64,000 nucleotides of DNA from Streptomyces albus subsp. albus (GTDB lineage: Bacteria; Actinomycetota; Actinomycetes; Streptomycetales; Streptomycetaceae): positions 1 to 64,000 of the forward strand of contig NZ_JOID01000003.1 of NCBI RefSeq assembly GCF_000719865.1, read 5' to 3'. Shown here one piece after another: positions 19,829 to 27,685 of the stretch. Within the stretch, counting starts at the first letter, position 1; every line of letters starts with the position of its first letter. The notes below the pieces were generated by a model, which saw only the letters and a list, made by a program, of their open reading frames with translations, was not told where the DNA came from and did not search any database. Position numbers and translations under genes: made by a program.

Positions 19829-19894
19829 GGATCCGCCCCGCGCCCCCACCGGATCCGCCCCGCGCCCCCACCGGATCCGCCCCGCGCCCCCACC
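19829..19894. repeat. Three perfect 22-bp direct repeats in an intergenic region
   Basis: GGATCCGCCCCGCGCCCCCACC is repeated exactly at 19829-19850, 19851-19872 and 19873-19894, with a partial fourth copy (GGATCTGCC) after it. It lies in the 320-bp gap between the reductase and the amidohydrolase. No gene is visible in the rest of this gap (19731-20053). Confidence 0.97.
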
Positions 19895-20053
19895 GGATCT
19901 GCCGTGGAGCCGCCGCGGGCCGGCCCCGGGTCCGTCCCGGAGCTGCCGCTCCCGCGGCACCGTCACCAGGCGCACCGCCGTCCGGTGCCGACGTCCGCAA
20001 CACCGCCGTCCGGGCCCCTCGGCAGCCGGCGCCGGCCGTAACACCCCCACCCG

Positions 20054-21370
20054 TCAGGGGACTTCGCGCCCCGGCCCCTGCCGCGCCTGGCGCGGCAGAT
20101 CGAGCGAGGCCACCGTCTCCGAGTCGCAGTACTCGCGCACCGCGCTGGTACGCGCCACGATCCGCCCCTCGTGCACCACGATCCGGCTGTACGCCAGCGA
20201 CAGGGCCCCGGCCACGCTCTCCCCGCGCACCGCCAGCAACTCCGCCGGGAAACCGGCCTCCAGCCGCACCGGCCGCAGGCCCATCACCGCCCTGGCGCGG
20301 TCACTGACCGCGGCGTACGCCGCCTCCGGACTCTCCCCGCCCTGCGTGGCCAGCAGATACGCGGCCTCCAGCGGATCACCGCGCCCCACCGGATTGGCCG
20401 CGTCCCGCAGCGCCCCGCTGCCCGCGGCCACCCGCACCCCGGCCGCCCGCAGCAGCCGTACCGGGGCGGCCGCGGGAACCGGCGGTCCGGGGCGCGCCGC
20501 TCCGTCGCACTCCATGGCCGCGCAACCGCCCTGCGGCAGCAGGACGACGGAGACACCCGCGGCCGCGAGCCGGTCGGCGGCCCGGCGCGCGTCGGGCCGG
20601 GGGAGCAGCGAGAGCCCCGCGCACGGTCCGATGGACACCCCGGGCCGCAGGCCGCCGGCCATCGCCGCCAGCCGCGCCAGCCGGGCCGGGTCGTCGCCCT
20701 CCGTGTGCAGGTCCACGGAGCAGCCGTGCTCCGCCGCCACCCCGAGCACGGCCTCGACGTAGCCGGAGGGGTCCGGGTCGAGATCCGGGCAGCCGCCGAC
20801 GACCGCCGCCCCCATCTTGACCGCGTCCCGCAGCATCGCCAACCCGTCCGCGCCCGCCGCCCCGGTCAGCAGCCGCGGCACGGCGACGGTCGTCAGCTCG
20901 GTCAGCCCGCCCAGCGCCCGCCGCGCCTGGAGCGTCCCCTCCAGCGCGCGCAGCGCGTGCACTCCGCCGACGCGGACATGGGCCCGCAGGGCAGTGGCGC
21001 CGTGGCCCAGGTGGAGCAGGGCGGCCTCGGTGGTGCGGCGCTGCACGTCGCCGGTGCTGTACGGGGCCGGGCCGTTCCCGCCGGCGGTGAGCGCGGTGTC
21101 GGTGTGGGCGTGCGGCTCGGCGGGGGCGGGGAGCAGGAGATAGCCGCTGAGGTCGATCCGGGTGGCCTCGCCCGCGCGGTCCCCGGCGCGCTCTCCCGTA
21201 CGGGAGGACCGGGTGAGGCTGCCGGCCGTGCCGACCGCCTCGATGCGCCCTTCGCTGATCCGGACGTCCACGGTGCGGCCGTCGGGGAGCCGGGCGCCGG
21301 AGAGGACGAGCGCGGACGGCGCGGGTGCGCTCTCGCTGCCGGAGGGCTGCGGTCGGCGGCTGTCGGGCAT
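20054..21370 (-). CDS. Cytosine-deaminase-like amidohydrolase with altered active site
   Basis: A 438-residue protein with the composite amidohydrolase layout: an N-terminal beta domain, then a barrel. It keeps the first metal motif PHAHTDT (His87, His89) and HTEGD near residue 222. Where CodA-type enzymes have a GHC motif it reads IGPCAGLSLL, so the metal-binding His is replaced by Pro. Near NPVGRGDPLEAAYLL the expected catalytic Asp of the ADN motif is Gly (AGSGALRD). It is therefore related to cytosine deaminase but may lack deaminase activity. ATG at 21370 gives a normal length. It is a monocistronic gene facing away from the tRNA genes. Confidence 0.75.
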   Translation of the reverse strand: MPDSRRPQPSGSESAPAPSALVLSGARLPDGRTVDVRISEGRIEAVGTAGSLTRSSRTGERAGDRAGEATRIDLSGYLLLPAPAEPHAHTDTALTAGGNGPAPYSTGDVQRRTTEAALLHLGHGATALRAHVRVGGVHALRALEGTLQARRALGGLTELTTVAVPRLLTGAAGADGLAMLRDAVKMGAAVVGGCPDLDPDPSGYVEAVLGVAAEHGCSVDLHTEGDDPARLARLAAMAGGLRPGVSIGPCAGLSLLPRPDARRAADRLAAAGVSVVLLPQGGCAAMECDGAARPGPPVPAAAPVRLLRAAGVRVAAGSGALRDAANPVGRGDPLEAAYLLATQGGESPEAAYAAVSDRARAVMGLRPVRLEAGFPAELLAVRGESVAGALSLAYSRIVVHEGRIVARTSAVREYCDSETVASLDLPRQARQGPGREVP

Positions 21371-21602
21371 CGCGCTCCTGCGGGGGCTTCTGCGGGGGTT
21401 CCGTTACGGGCCCCGGGTCCGGGGCCGCGGGGTCCGGAGTCACGGGTTCCGGGGTAAAGATCACGAAGCGTGAGCCGAGCCTAGGGGGCCGCCGCGGAGG
21501 TCACGAGCAGGAGCGCAATAGTCGTACCGGTGGGGTCGCGGGTGCGCGCGGGGCGGGACGGACCGGGCGGTGAGCGGTGGGGCCGGGCGGGGCCGATACG
21601 GA

Positions 21603-21630
21603 TTTCACCTTCGGCCGTTCAGCGTGTAAT
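21603..21630 (+). promoter_or_regulatory. Candidate promoter for the tRNA-Thr/tRNA-Met genes
   Basis: TGTAAT at 21625-21630 is a good -10; TTTCAC at 21603-21608 is a moderate -35 at 16-bp spacing. The tRNA begins 14 bp after the -10. The low local GC content agrees. Confidence 0.45.
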
Positions 21631-21643
21631 GTCTTCATCGCTC

Positions 21644-21716
21644 GCCCCAATAGCTCAGTCGGCAGAGCGTCTCCATGGTAAGGAGAAGGTCTACGGTTCG
21701 ATTCCGTATTGGGGCT
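21644..21716 (+). tRNA. tRNA-Thr (anticodon GGT)
   Basis: A 73-nt cloverleaf: acceptor GCCCCAA/TTGGGGC, D arm AGCTCAGTCGGCAGAGC, anticodon stem TCTCC/GGAGA with loop ATGGTAA, T arm GGTTCGATTCC. CCA is not encoded. It forms a pair with tRNA-Met 46 bp downstream. Confidence 0.97.
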
Positions 21717-21762
21717 CTGGTGTGGGAACAATCCGTCCGCCGGGCGGGTTGTCCGACATCGA

Positions 21763-21835
21763 AGCGGTGTAGCTCAGTCGGTAGAGCAAGCGGCTCATAA
21801 TCGCTGTGTCACCGGTTCAAGTCCGGTCACCGCTA
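21763..21835 (+). tRNA. tRNA-Met (anticodon CAT)
   Basis: A 73-nt cloverleaf: acceptor AGCGGTG/CACCGCT, D arm AGCTCAGTCGGTAGAGC, loop CTCATAA, T arm GGTTCAAGTCC. The position between tRNA-Thr and rpmG is the conserved actinobacterial location of elongator tRNA-Met. A lysidine-modified tRNA-Ile also has a CAT anticodon but is unlikely here. Confidence 0.93.
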
Positions 21836-21840
21836 CGAAC

Positions 21841-21878
21841 AGTAGCCGATTGCAGGCTAAGTCCTTCGATCGGCTACT
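21841..21878 (+). terminator. Hairpin between tRNA-Met and rpmG
   Basis: A perfect 10-bp inverted repeat AGTAGCCGAT / ATCGGCTACT separated by 18 nt and followed by CTTT, 5 bp after the tRNA. It probably ends or processes the tRNA transcript. A TTGCAG inside the loop could be a -35 for rpmG, but the -10 is weak. Confidence 0.6.
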
Positions 21879-21918
21879 CTTTCTGCGTTCATCCACTGTT
21901 CGTCCAAGGAGCACTCAC

Positions 21919-22083
21919 GTGGCTGCCACCGACGTCCGCCCGAAGATCACGCTGGCCTGCGTGGAGTGCAAGGAGCGGAACTACATCACCAAGAAGAACC
22001 GGCGTAACAACCCGGACCGACTGGAGATGAAGAAGCACTGCCCGCGCTGCAACGCGCACACCGCGCACCGCGAGACGCGATAA
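21919..22083 (+). CDS. rpmG: 50S ribosomal protein L33
   Basis: 54 residues, [18 protein letters not shown] onward. It has two CxxC pairs (CVEC, CPRC), so this is the zinc-binding (C+) form of L33. Streptomyces usually also encode a C- paralogue induced under zinc starvation, not seen here. GTG at 21919 is preceded by AAGGAG 7-8 bp upstream. It follows the tRNA-Thr/Met pair, as in mycobacteria and other actinobacteria, and is closed by a strong terminator. Confidence 0.96.
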   Translation: MAATDVRPKITLACVECKERNYITKKNRRNNPDRLEMKKHCPRCNAHTAHRETR

Positions 22084-22095
22084 CAACAGGCTCGT

Positions 22096-22131
22096 CCATG
22101 AGGCCGTCCCCAGCCGGGGGCGGCCTCATGG
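22096..22131 (+). terminator. Terminator after rpmG
   Basis: A 16-bp stem (one G-T pair) built from CCATGAGGCCG...CGGCCTCATGG with a CCCC/GGGG inner part and an AGCC loop, starting 13 bp after the rpmG stop. Confidence 0.92.
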
Positions 22132-22238
22132 CGTTGCCGGGTCCACCGGAACCCCGGGGTCCGCCAGACGGCCGGGACGGGCGCCGGGACCATCTGGTAG
22201 ACCGATCAGATCAGCCCCGAGCAGGAGGTGCCGAGCAG

Positions 22239-22691
22239 ATGGCGCTCGACCAGTCCTTCGTCGGCCGGGCGTACCCGCCCACCGCGCCGTACGAAGTCGG
22301 ACGCGAGAAGATCCGCGAGTTCGCCGAGGCCATCGGCGACGTGCATCCGGCCTACACGGAGCCGGACGCGGCCAGGGCGCTCGGCCACCCGGATGTGATC
22401 GCCCCGCCGACCTTCGTGTTCTCGCTCACGTACCGGGCCGCCGGACAGGTGGTCGACGACCCGCAGCTCGGCCTCGACTACAGCCGGGTGGTCCACCGCG
22501 ACCAGCGGTTCGTCTACAGCCGCCCGGTGCGCGCCGGCGACCGGCTCTCGGTCACCACCACGATCGACGAGGTCAAGACCCTCGCGGGGAACGACATCCT
22601 CGACATCCGCGGAGACGTGCACGACGCCGACGGTGAGCACGTCGTCACCGCCCACACCGTGATCGTCTCGCGCGCCCCGGAGGGGAACTGA
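22239..22691 (+). CDS. HadA/HadC-like hotdog dehydratase subunit (UPF0336, MaoC-N type)
   Basis: 150 residues matching the N-terminal FAS1-like dehydratase domain family: FVGRAYPPTAPYEVGREKIREFA, a short helix with GDVHPAYTEPDAARA, and VIAPPTFVFSL. The catalytic Asp/His pair of active hotdog dehydratases is not in this subunit, as for mycobacterial HadA and HadC. It probably pairs with the next gene, 1 bp away, which carries the catalytic residues. The ATG at 22239 follows GGAGG 12 bp upstream. The same order (rpmG, hadA, hadB, tRNA-Trp, secE) occurs in mycobacteria, where these enzymes act in mycolic-acid FAS-II. Streptomyces make no mycolic acids, so the substrate here is open. Confidence 0.85.
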   Translation: MALDQSFVGRAYPPTAPYEVGREKIREFAEAIGDVHPAYTEPDAARALGHPDVIAPPTFVFSLTYRAAGQVVDDPQLGLDYSRVVHRDQRFVYSRPVRAGDRLSVTTTIDEVKTLAGNDILDIRGDVHDADGEHVVTAHTVIVSRAPEGN

Positions 22692-22692
22692 C

Positions 22693-23127
22693 ATGGCCGC
22701 CGCCCTCTCCTACGACGACGTCGAGCCCGGCTCCGAGCTGCCGCCCCGGTCCTTCCCGGTGACCCGCGCGGACCTCGTGCAGTACGCGGGCGCGTCCGGC
22801 GACTTCAACCCGATCCACTGGAACGAGCGCTTCGCGAAGAGCGTCGGCCTGGAGGACGTCATCGCGCACGGCATGTTCACCATGGCCGAGGCCGTCCGTG
22901 TCGTCACCGACTGGGCGGGCGACCCGGCTGCCGTCGTCGAGTACGGGGTGCGCTTCACCAAGCCGGTGGTGGTCCCGGACGACGACAAGGGCGCCGTGAT
23001 CGAGGTCTCGGCGAAGGTCGCGGCCAAGCTGGGCGAGGACACGCGCAGGGTCCGCGTCGACCTGACGGCGACGAGCGCGGGCCAGAAGGTCCTGGGCATG
23101 TCCCGCGCGGTGGTCCAGCTGACCTGA
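22693..23127 (+). CDS. HadB-like MaoC-family (R)-hydratase/dehydratase
   Basis: A 144-residue single hotdog domain. The hydratase-2 motif is present, YAGASGDFNPIHWNE, with the Asp and His expected to be catalytic, followed by the conserved GLEDVIAHGMFTMA. ATG at 22693 has GGAGGGG just upstream and lies 1 bp after the partner gene, so the two are co-translated and probably form a heterodimer. The reaction would be dehydration of a (3R)-hydroxyacyl thioester. A 13-bp terminator starts 5 bp after the stop, so the pair is a complete operon. Confidence 0.88.
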   Translation: MAAALSYDDVEPGSELPPRSFPVTRADLVQYAGASGDFNPIHWNERFAKSVGLEDVIAHGMFTMAEAVRVVTDWAGDPAAVVEYGVRFTKPVVVPDDDKGAVIEVSAKVAAKLGEDTRRVRVDLTATSAGQKVLGMSRAVVQLT

Positions 23128-23132
23128 TGCGT

Positions 23133-23163
23133 GCGGGGCGGGGCGGGCAACGCCCCGCCCCGC
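23133..23163 (+). terminator. Terminator after the had-like pair
   Basis: A perfect 13-bp G/C stem GCGGGGCGGGGCG / CGCCCCGCCCCGC with GGCAA loop, 5 bp after the stop codon. Confidence 0.92.
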
Positions 23164-23205
23164 GTCGGCCGTCCCCGCGTCGGCCGTCCCCGCGTCGGCC
23201 GTCCC
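23161..23205. repeat. Three perfect 15-bp direct repeats
   Basis: CGCGTCGGCCGTCCC repeated at 23161-23175, 23176-23190 and 23191-23205, starting inside the right arm of the terminator above. Non-coding. Confidence 0.95.
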
Positions 23206-23455
23206 GACCCGGGAGCTTGGACCGGACCCTCCGGCAGGTCTGGTACCGGCCAGGACCGTCCGCCCCTCCGGGTCCCGAGGGCCGGACCACCCGGCACCGG
23301 GAAGGTGCGGCCGGGAGCCACAACCCGGCCCTCCTGCTGTCCGGAGCAAGCTCCGCCGCCTCGGAGCACACCCCGCGCATCCGCCTTCTCCGCTCCGGAG
23401 AAACGGGTGGGCGGGAGGGAAAACACCCGCGCGCAGCGCGAAACGGCGCCGCACC

Positions 23456-23540
23456 CGGCACAGAAGCGAACCCGGCGCAGAAGCGAACCCGGCACAGAAG
23501 CGAACCCGGCGCAGAAGCGAACCCCGCACAGAGGCGAACC
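23456..23540. repeat. 17-bp tandem repeat upstream of murB
   Basis: Five copies of CGGC(A/G)CAGAAGCGAACC; the A/G position alternates between neighbouring copies, and the fifth copy is degenerate. It lies in the 460-bp gap (23128-23589), which holds no supportable gene. It ends about 50 bp before the murB start. Confidence 0.95.
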
Positions 23541-23589
23541 CCGCGCCCGGAGAACCCCGCGCCGGAGGCGCCCCCGTACGCTGGTGCCC

Positions 23590-24645
23590 GTGCAGGTACT
23601 CCACGACGCCCCGCTGGCCCCGCTCACCACCTTCCGCCTCGGCGGCCCGGCCAACCGCCTGGTCACCGCGGAGACGGACGAGGAGGTGATCGCGGCCGTC
23701 CGCGAAGCCGACGCCGCCGGCACCCCGCTCCTCCTCATCGGTGGCGGCAGCAACCTCGTCATCTCCGACAAGGGGTTCGACGGCACGGCCCTGCGCGTCG
23801 CCACCCGCGGCTTCCTTCTCGACGGCACCCGCCTCGAACTCGCCGCCGGCGAGAACTGGTCCGAGGCCGTGGCCCGCACCGTCGAGGCGGGCCTCGCCGG
23901 TGTGGAGTGTCTCGCGGGCATCCCCGGCTCCGCCGGCGCGACGCCGATCCAGAACGTCGGCGCGTACGGCCAGGAGGTGGCGACCACCATCACCGAGGTG
24001 GTGGCCTACGACCGCCTGTCCGGCGAGACGGTCACCATCCCGAACGCGGACTGCGGCTTCTCCTACCGTCACAGCCGCTTCAAGGCCGAGCCCGACCGCC
24101 ATGTCGTCCTGCGCGTCCGCTTCGAACTGGAGGACGCCGGCGGTCTGTCGGCCCCACTGAAGTACGCCGAGACGGCCCGCGCCCTGGGCGTCGAACCGGG
24201 CGAGCGCGTCCCCGCCGCCGCGGCCCGCGAGACCGTTCTCGGACTCCGCGCCGGCAAGGGCATGGTGCTGGACCCGGAGGACCACGACACCTGGTCGGCC
24301 GGCTCCTTCTTCACCAACCCCGTCCTGGACGCGGACGAGCACGCCGCCTTCCTGGCCCGCGTCACCGACCGGCTCGGCCCCGGCACCGAGCCTCCCGCGT
24401 ACCCGGCGGGGGAGGGACGGGTGAAGACCTCCGCGGCCTGGCTCATCGACAAGGCGGGCTTCACCAAGGGCTACGGCACCGGCCCGGCCCGCATCTCCGG
24501 CAAGCACACCCTGGCCCTCACCAACCGCGGCGAGGCCACGACCGAGGACCTTCTCGCCCTGGCCCGGGAGGTCCGCGACGGTGTGCGCGAGGCCTTCGGG
24601 GTGACCCTGGTCAACGAGCCGGTGACGGTGGGCGTCAGCCTCTAG
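23590..24645 (+). CDS. murB: UDP-N-acetylenolpyruvoylglucosamine reductase (MurB)
   Basis: A 351-residue FAD enzyme that reduces UDP-GlcNAc-enolpyruvate to UDP-MurNAc in cytoplasmic peptidoglycan synthesis. The FAD-binding segment GGGSNLVI (about 48-56), GIPGSAGATPIQNVGAYGQE, YRHSRFK, SAGSFFTNP (proton-donor Ser) and the C-terminal NEPVTVGV with the catalytic Glu are all present. GTG at 23590 gives the family start VQVLHDAPLAPLTTFRLGG; GTG 23584 is 2 codons upstream. There is no ribosome site and a TACGCT (-10-like) lies only 2-8 bp upstream, which suggests a leaderless mRNA, common in Streptomyces. Convergent with the deaminase gene, 31 bp apart. Confidence 0.95.
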   Translation: MQVLHDAPLAPLTTFRLGGPANRLVTAETDEEVIAAVREADAAGTPLLLIGGGSNLVISDKGFDGTALRVATRGFLLDGTRLELAAGENWSEAVARTVEAGLAGVECLAGIPGSAGATPIQNVGAYGQEVATTITEVVAYDRLSGETVTIPNADCGFSYRHSRFKAEPDRHVVLRVRFELEDAGGLSAPLKYAETARALGVEPGERVPAAAARETVLGLRAGKGMVLDPEDHDTWSAGSFFTNPVLDADEHAAFLARVTDRLGPGTEPPAYPAGEGRVKTSAAWLIDKAGFTKGYGTGPARISGKHTLALTNRGEATTEDLLALAREVRDGVREAFGVTLVNEPVTVGVSL

Positions 24646-24676
24646 ACCGGCCCCGGCCGCGCCCACTCCTCGCCGG

Positions 24677-25735
24677 CTACTCCTCCGCCAGCCAGTCGTC
24701 GATGCCGCTCAGCATCCGCTTGCGCACGTCCTCCGGCGCCCGGGACGCCCGCACCGACTGCCGTGCCAGCTCGGCCAGTTCCGCGTCGGTGAACCCCTGC
24801 ACCGACCGCACCAGCTCGTACTGGTCGGCCAGCCGCGACCCGAACAGCAGCGGGTCGTCCGCGCCCAGCGCCACGGGCACGCCCGCGTCGAACAGCGTCC
24901 GCAGGGGAACGTCCTCCGGCTTCTCGTAGACGCCCAGCGCCACATTGGACGCCGGGCAGACCTCGCAGGCCACCCCCCGTTCGGCCAGCCGTTCCAGCAG
25001 CCGCGGGTCCTCCGCGGCCCGCACCCCGTGCCCCACCCGGTCGGCGTGCAGATCGTCCAGGCAGTCCCGTACGCTGCCGGGCCCCGACAGCTCGCCCCCG
25101 TGCGGGGCGGCGATCAGCCCGCCGGCCCGGGCGATGGCGAACGCCCGGTCGAAGTCCCGTGCGAAACCGCGTCGTTCGTCGTTGGACAGCCCGAAGCCGA
25201 TCACACCGCGGTCCGCGTACCGCACCGCCAGCCGCGCCAGGGTGCGCGCGTCCAGCGGGTGCTTCACCCGGTTCGCCGCGACGAGCACCCGCATGCCGAC
25301 GCCCGTCTCCCGCGAGGCCGCGTCCACCGCGTCCAGGATGATCTCCATGGTGGGGATGAGCCCGCCGAGCCGCGGCGCGTACGAGGTCGGGTCCACCTGG
25401 ATCTCCAGCCAGCCCGAACCGTCCCGCGCGTCCTCCTGCGCGGCCTCGCGCACCAGCCGCTGGATGTCCTCGGCGGTCCGCAGGCACGACCGGGCGATGT
25501 CGTAGAGCCGCTGGAACCGGAACCAGCCGCGCTCGTCCGTCGCCCGCAGCCTCGGCGGCTCGCCGCCGCTCAGCGCCTCCGGCAGGTGCACACCGTGCTT
25601 GTCGGCGAGTTCGAGCAGCGTCGTGGGCCGCATCGAGCCGGTGAAGTGCAGATGCAGATGGGCCTTCGGCAGCAGCCGGACATCACGTGTGGCGGTGCGG
25701 GGGAGCGGGGGATTCCCGTGGTGGTACGGCGACAT
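24677..25735 (-). CDS. Adenosine-deaminase-family purine deaminase
   Basis: A 352-residue metal-dependent deaminase. Zinc and catalytic motifs are in order: KAHLHLHFTGS, the HGGE pair (counterpart of HAGE), DRVGHGVRA, CPASNVALG and ALGADDPLLFGS with the Asp pair. The ATG at 25735 begins MSPYHHGNPP; AGGA lies 8 bp upstream and the length is normal. The likely reaction is adenosine to inosine in purine salvage. Streptomyces have several paralogues, and some adenosine-deaminase homologues act on 6-aminodeoxyfutalosine in menaquinone synthesis, so the substrate is not settled. Monocistronic, divergent from tRNA-Trp. The aspartate aminotransferase gene that I recall near here in S. coelicolor is absent. 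Confidence 0.85.
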   Translation of the reverse strand: MSPYHHGNPPLPRTATRDVRLLPKAHLHLHFTGSMRPTTLLELADKHGVHLPEALSGGEPPRLRATDERGWFRFQRLYDIARSCLRTAEDIQRLVREAAQEDARDGSGWLEIQVDPTSYAPRLGGLIPTMEIILDAVDAASRETGVGMRVLVAANRVKHPLDARTLARLAVRYADRGVIGFGLSNDERRGFARDFDRAFAIARAGGLIAAPHGGELSGPGSVRDCLDDLHADRVGHGVRAAEDPRLLERLAERGVACEVCPASNVALGVYEKPEDVPLRTLFDAGVPVALGADDPLLFGSRLADQYELVRSVQGFTDAELAELARQSVRASRAPEDVRKRMLSGIDDWLAEE

Positions 25736-25934
25736 TCCAAAATCCTGCCGTATGACCCGGCCGCCACGGTAGGGGATTCGGAATCCCCCTCTCCGAACGT
25801 TCTTGCCTCCCGGCCCGGACCCCGTACGGCCCGGAGCCCGCCCGGAGGGGACCCGCGTACCGCGGGAGCGGAGGGCGGCCGCCGGCGGAAGGGGCGCGGT
25901 TGATCCCGCGCGGGGCCCCCGATCCGGTACCTGT

Positions 25935-25963
25935 TCGACGCCCGGCCGCAGAACACGTACACT
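25935..25963 (+). promoter_or_regulatory. Candidate promoter for tRNA-Trp/secE
   Basis: TCGACG (25935-25940) and TACACT (25958-25963) at 17-bp spacing, about 80 bp before tRNA-Trp. The rest of the gap between the deaminase and the tRNA (25736-26044) shows no gene. Confidence 0.45.
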
Positions 25964-26044
25964 CACTGGGCGTTGGCCCTCACGGCCGTTCCGGTCACGC
26001 CCACTCCATGGGGCGCTCCGGATGCGGTAGGTTGAGGGGGACAA

Positions 26045-26117
26045 AGGGTCGTAGCTCAATTGGTAGAGCACTGGTCTCCAAAACCAGCGGTTGGGGGTTC
26101 AAGTCCCTCCGGCCCTG
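26045..26117 (+). tRNA. tRNA-Trp (anticodon CCA)
   Basis: A 73-nt cloverleaf: acceptor AGGGTCG/CGGCCCT (one T-G pair), D arm AGCTCAATTGGTAGAGC, anticodon stem CTGGT/ACCAG with CCA at 26078-26080, T arm GGGTTCAAGTCCC. Its place just before secE is conserved in actinobacteria. Confidence 0.97.
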
Positions 26118-26224
26118 CTACACGCATCTTCGCCAGGATGTGTGCGCAGGTACGTACGACAACGCACCGCCGTGCGGCTCCACCGGGCGCGGCACGGCCA
26201 CGACCCGGATTCAGGTGAGGACGA

Positions 26225-26515
26225 GTGACGGACGCCCTGGGCTCCATCGACACGCCTGAGAGCGGTCGGTCCGACGAGGCGGATGAGCAGAAGAAGGTCC
26301 GGCGCGGCGGCAAGCGCGGCAAGAAGGGCCCGCTGGGCCGGCTTGCGCTCTTCTACCGGCAGATCGTGGCCGAGCTGCGGAAGGTCGTCTGGCCCACCCG
26401 CACCCAGCTCACGACCTACACCACCGTGGTGATCATCTTCGTCGTCATCATGATTGCCCTGGTGACTGTGATTGACTTTGGATTCGCCGAAGCGGTCAAG
26501 TACGTCTTCGGCTGA
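26225..26515 (+). CDS. secE: Preprotein translocase subunit SecE
   Basis: A 96-residue small SecYEG subunit of the cytoplasmic membrane. A charged, Lys/Gly-rich N-terminal part (to about residue 45) precedes the family motif [17 protein letters not shown] and one C-terminal transmembrane helix ([20 protein letters not shown]). GTG at 26225 follows GAGG by 5 bp. It lies between tRNA-Trp and nusG and is cotranscribed with nusG in the usual actinobacterial order. Confidence 0.97.
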   Translation: MTDALGSIDTPESGRSDEADEQKKVRRGGKRGKKGPLGRLALFYRQIVAELRKVVWPTRTQLTTYTTVVIIFVVIMIALVTVIDFGFAEAVKYVFG

Positions 26516-26588
26516 TCCCGCGTCGGCGCCGCTCTCGGCGCCCCACGACGCATGTTCAACCCCTTGTAGCCAGGAAGAAGCAGCCACC

Positions 26589-27482
26589 GTGTCTGACCCG
26601 AACCTGAACGACGCCATCGAGCCCGACCAGGGCGAAGAGGCTGCGGCGACGGCCGAGGCGGCCCAGGCTGCACCGGACACGGTCGGCGACGGCACCGAGG
26701 GCACCGCACCGGCCGCCGAGGCCGGGGAGACCGCGGAGTCCGTGGAGCCCGCCGCCGCGGAGGAGACGGCGGAGCCCGCCGAAGCCGCCCAGGCCGAAGC
26801 CGAGGCGGCGGAAGGCGCGGAGGCCGAGGCCTCCGCCGAGCCGGCCGCGGCCGAGGAGCCCCAGGCCGACCCGATCGAGGAGCTCCGCCGCGAACTGCGC
26901 GCCCTGCCCGGCGAGTGGTACGTGATCCACACCTACGCGGGCTACGAGAAGCGCGTGAAGGCCAACCTGGAGCAGCGCGCCGTCTCGCTGAACGTCGAGG
27001 AGTTCATCTACCAGGCCGAGGTCCCCGAGGAAGAGATCGTCCAGATCAAGAACGGGGAGCGGAAGAACGTCCGCCAGAACAAGCTCCCCGGCTATGTGCT
27101 GGTGCGCATGGATCTGACGAACGAGTCCTGGGGCGTCGTCCGGAACACCCCGGGTGTCACCGGCTTCGTGGGCAACGCCTACGACCCCTACCCGCTGACG
27201 CTGGACGAGATCGTCAAGATGCTCGCCCCGGAGGCCGAGGAGAAGGCCGCCAAGGCCGCGGCCGAGGAGGCCGGCGTCCCGGTGCCCAGCCGCAAGGTCG
27301 AGGTCCAGGTGCTGGACTTCGAGGTCGGCGACTCGGTCACCGTCACCGACGGCCCGTTCGCCACCCTGCAGGCCACCATCAACGAGATCAACGCCGACTC
27401 GAAGAAGGTCAAGGGCCTGGTCGAGATCTTCGGCCGCGAGACCCCGGTCGAGCTGAGCTTCGACCAGATCCAGAAGAACTAG
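26589..27482 (+). CDS. nusG: Transcription antitermination/pausing factor NusG
   Basis: 297 residues. Residues about 110-235 are the NGN domain that binds the RNA polymerase clamp ([48 protein letters not shown]). After a linker the C-terminal KOW domain follows ([19 protein letters not shown] to [14 protein letters not shown]). The first 100 residues are an acidic Ala/Glu-rich extension, typical of streptomycete and other actinobacterial NusG but absent from E. coli. GTG at 26589 fits a GGAAGAAG site at 26571-26578. A strong terminator follows, so secE-nusG and rplKA are separate transcription units. Confidence 0.96.
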   Translation: MSDPNLNDAIEPDQGEEAAATAEAAQAAPDTVGDGTEGTAPAAEAGETAESVEPAAAEETAEPAEAAQAEAEAAEGAEAEASAEPAAAEEPQADPIEELRRELRALPGEWYVIHTYAGYEKRVKANLEQRAVSLNVEEFIYQAEVPEEEIVQIKNGERKNVRQNKLPGYVLVRMDLTNESWGVVRNTPGVTGFVGNAYDPYPLTLDEIVKMLAPEAEEKAAKAAAEEAGVPVPSRKVEVQVLDFEVGDSVTVTDGPFATLQATINEINADSKKVKGLVEIFGRETPVELSFDQIQKN

Positions 27483-27522
27483 GCGTCCGGCCCACGAGGG
27501 CCGCGCCCGACAGCTTCCGAAC

Positions 27523-27590
27523 AGGTCGGACGGCTCTCCGGACATCCCGTACGCGGGAGCACGGAGAACCGTCTGACCTGCTCGGTTTTT
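27523..27590 (+). terminator. Rho-independent terminator between nusG and rplK
   Basis: An 18-bp stem with one mismatch and one G-T pair (27523-27540 with 27562-27579), containing a smaller nested hairpin (TCCCG/CGGGA), then CTCGG and TTTTT at 27586-27590. One of the few T-run terminators in the window. Confidence 0.92.
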
Positions 27591-27616
27591 GGCCGCACTG
27601 TCGTACCCGTTATCGT
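27589..27616 (+). promoter_or_regulatory. rplK: Candidate rplK promoter
   Basis: TTGGCC (27589-27594), 16 bp, TATCGT (27611-27616), starting in the T-run of the preceding terminator and 70 bp before rplK. The layout of terminator then promoter supports it. Confidence 0.55.
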
Positions 27617-27685
27617 GGTGCGGTATGCCTCCGTCCGGATGACCGGACCGGGGCGGAAACCTCTCACTAGGACCCGGAGAGAGCA

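Noticed and set aside
19829..19894. CRISPR array
   Set aside because: The repeats are directly adjacent with no spacers and no cas genes; a simple tandem repeat.
21763..21835. tRNA-Ile with a CAT (lysidine) anticodon
   Set aside because: The location next to tRNA-Thr and rpmG is the conserved place of elongator tRNA-Met, and nothing in the arms argues for the isoleucine type.
23456..23540. CRISPR or coding extension of murB
   Set aside because: Units are contiguous without spacers. The frame upstream of 23584 has no murB similarity and the composition of shuffled repeats.
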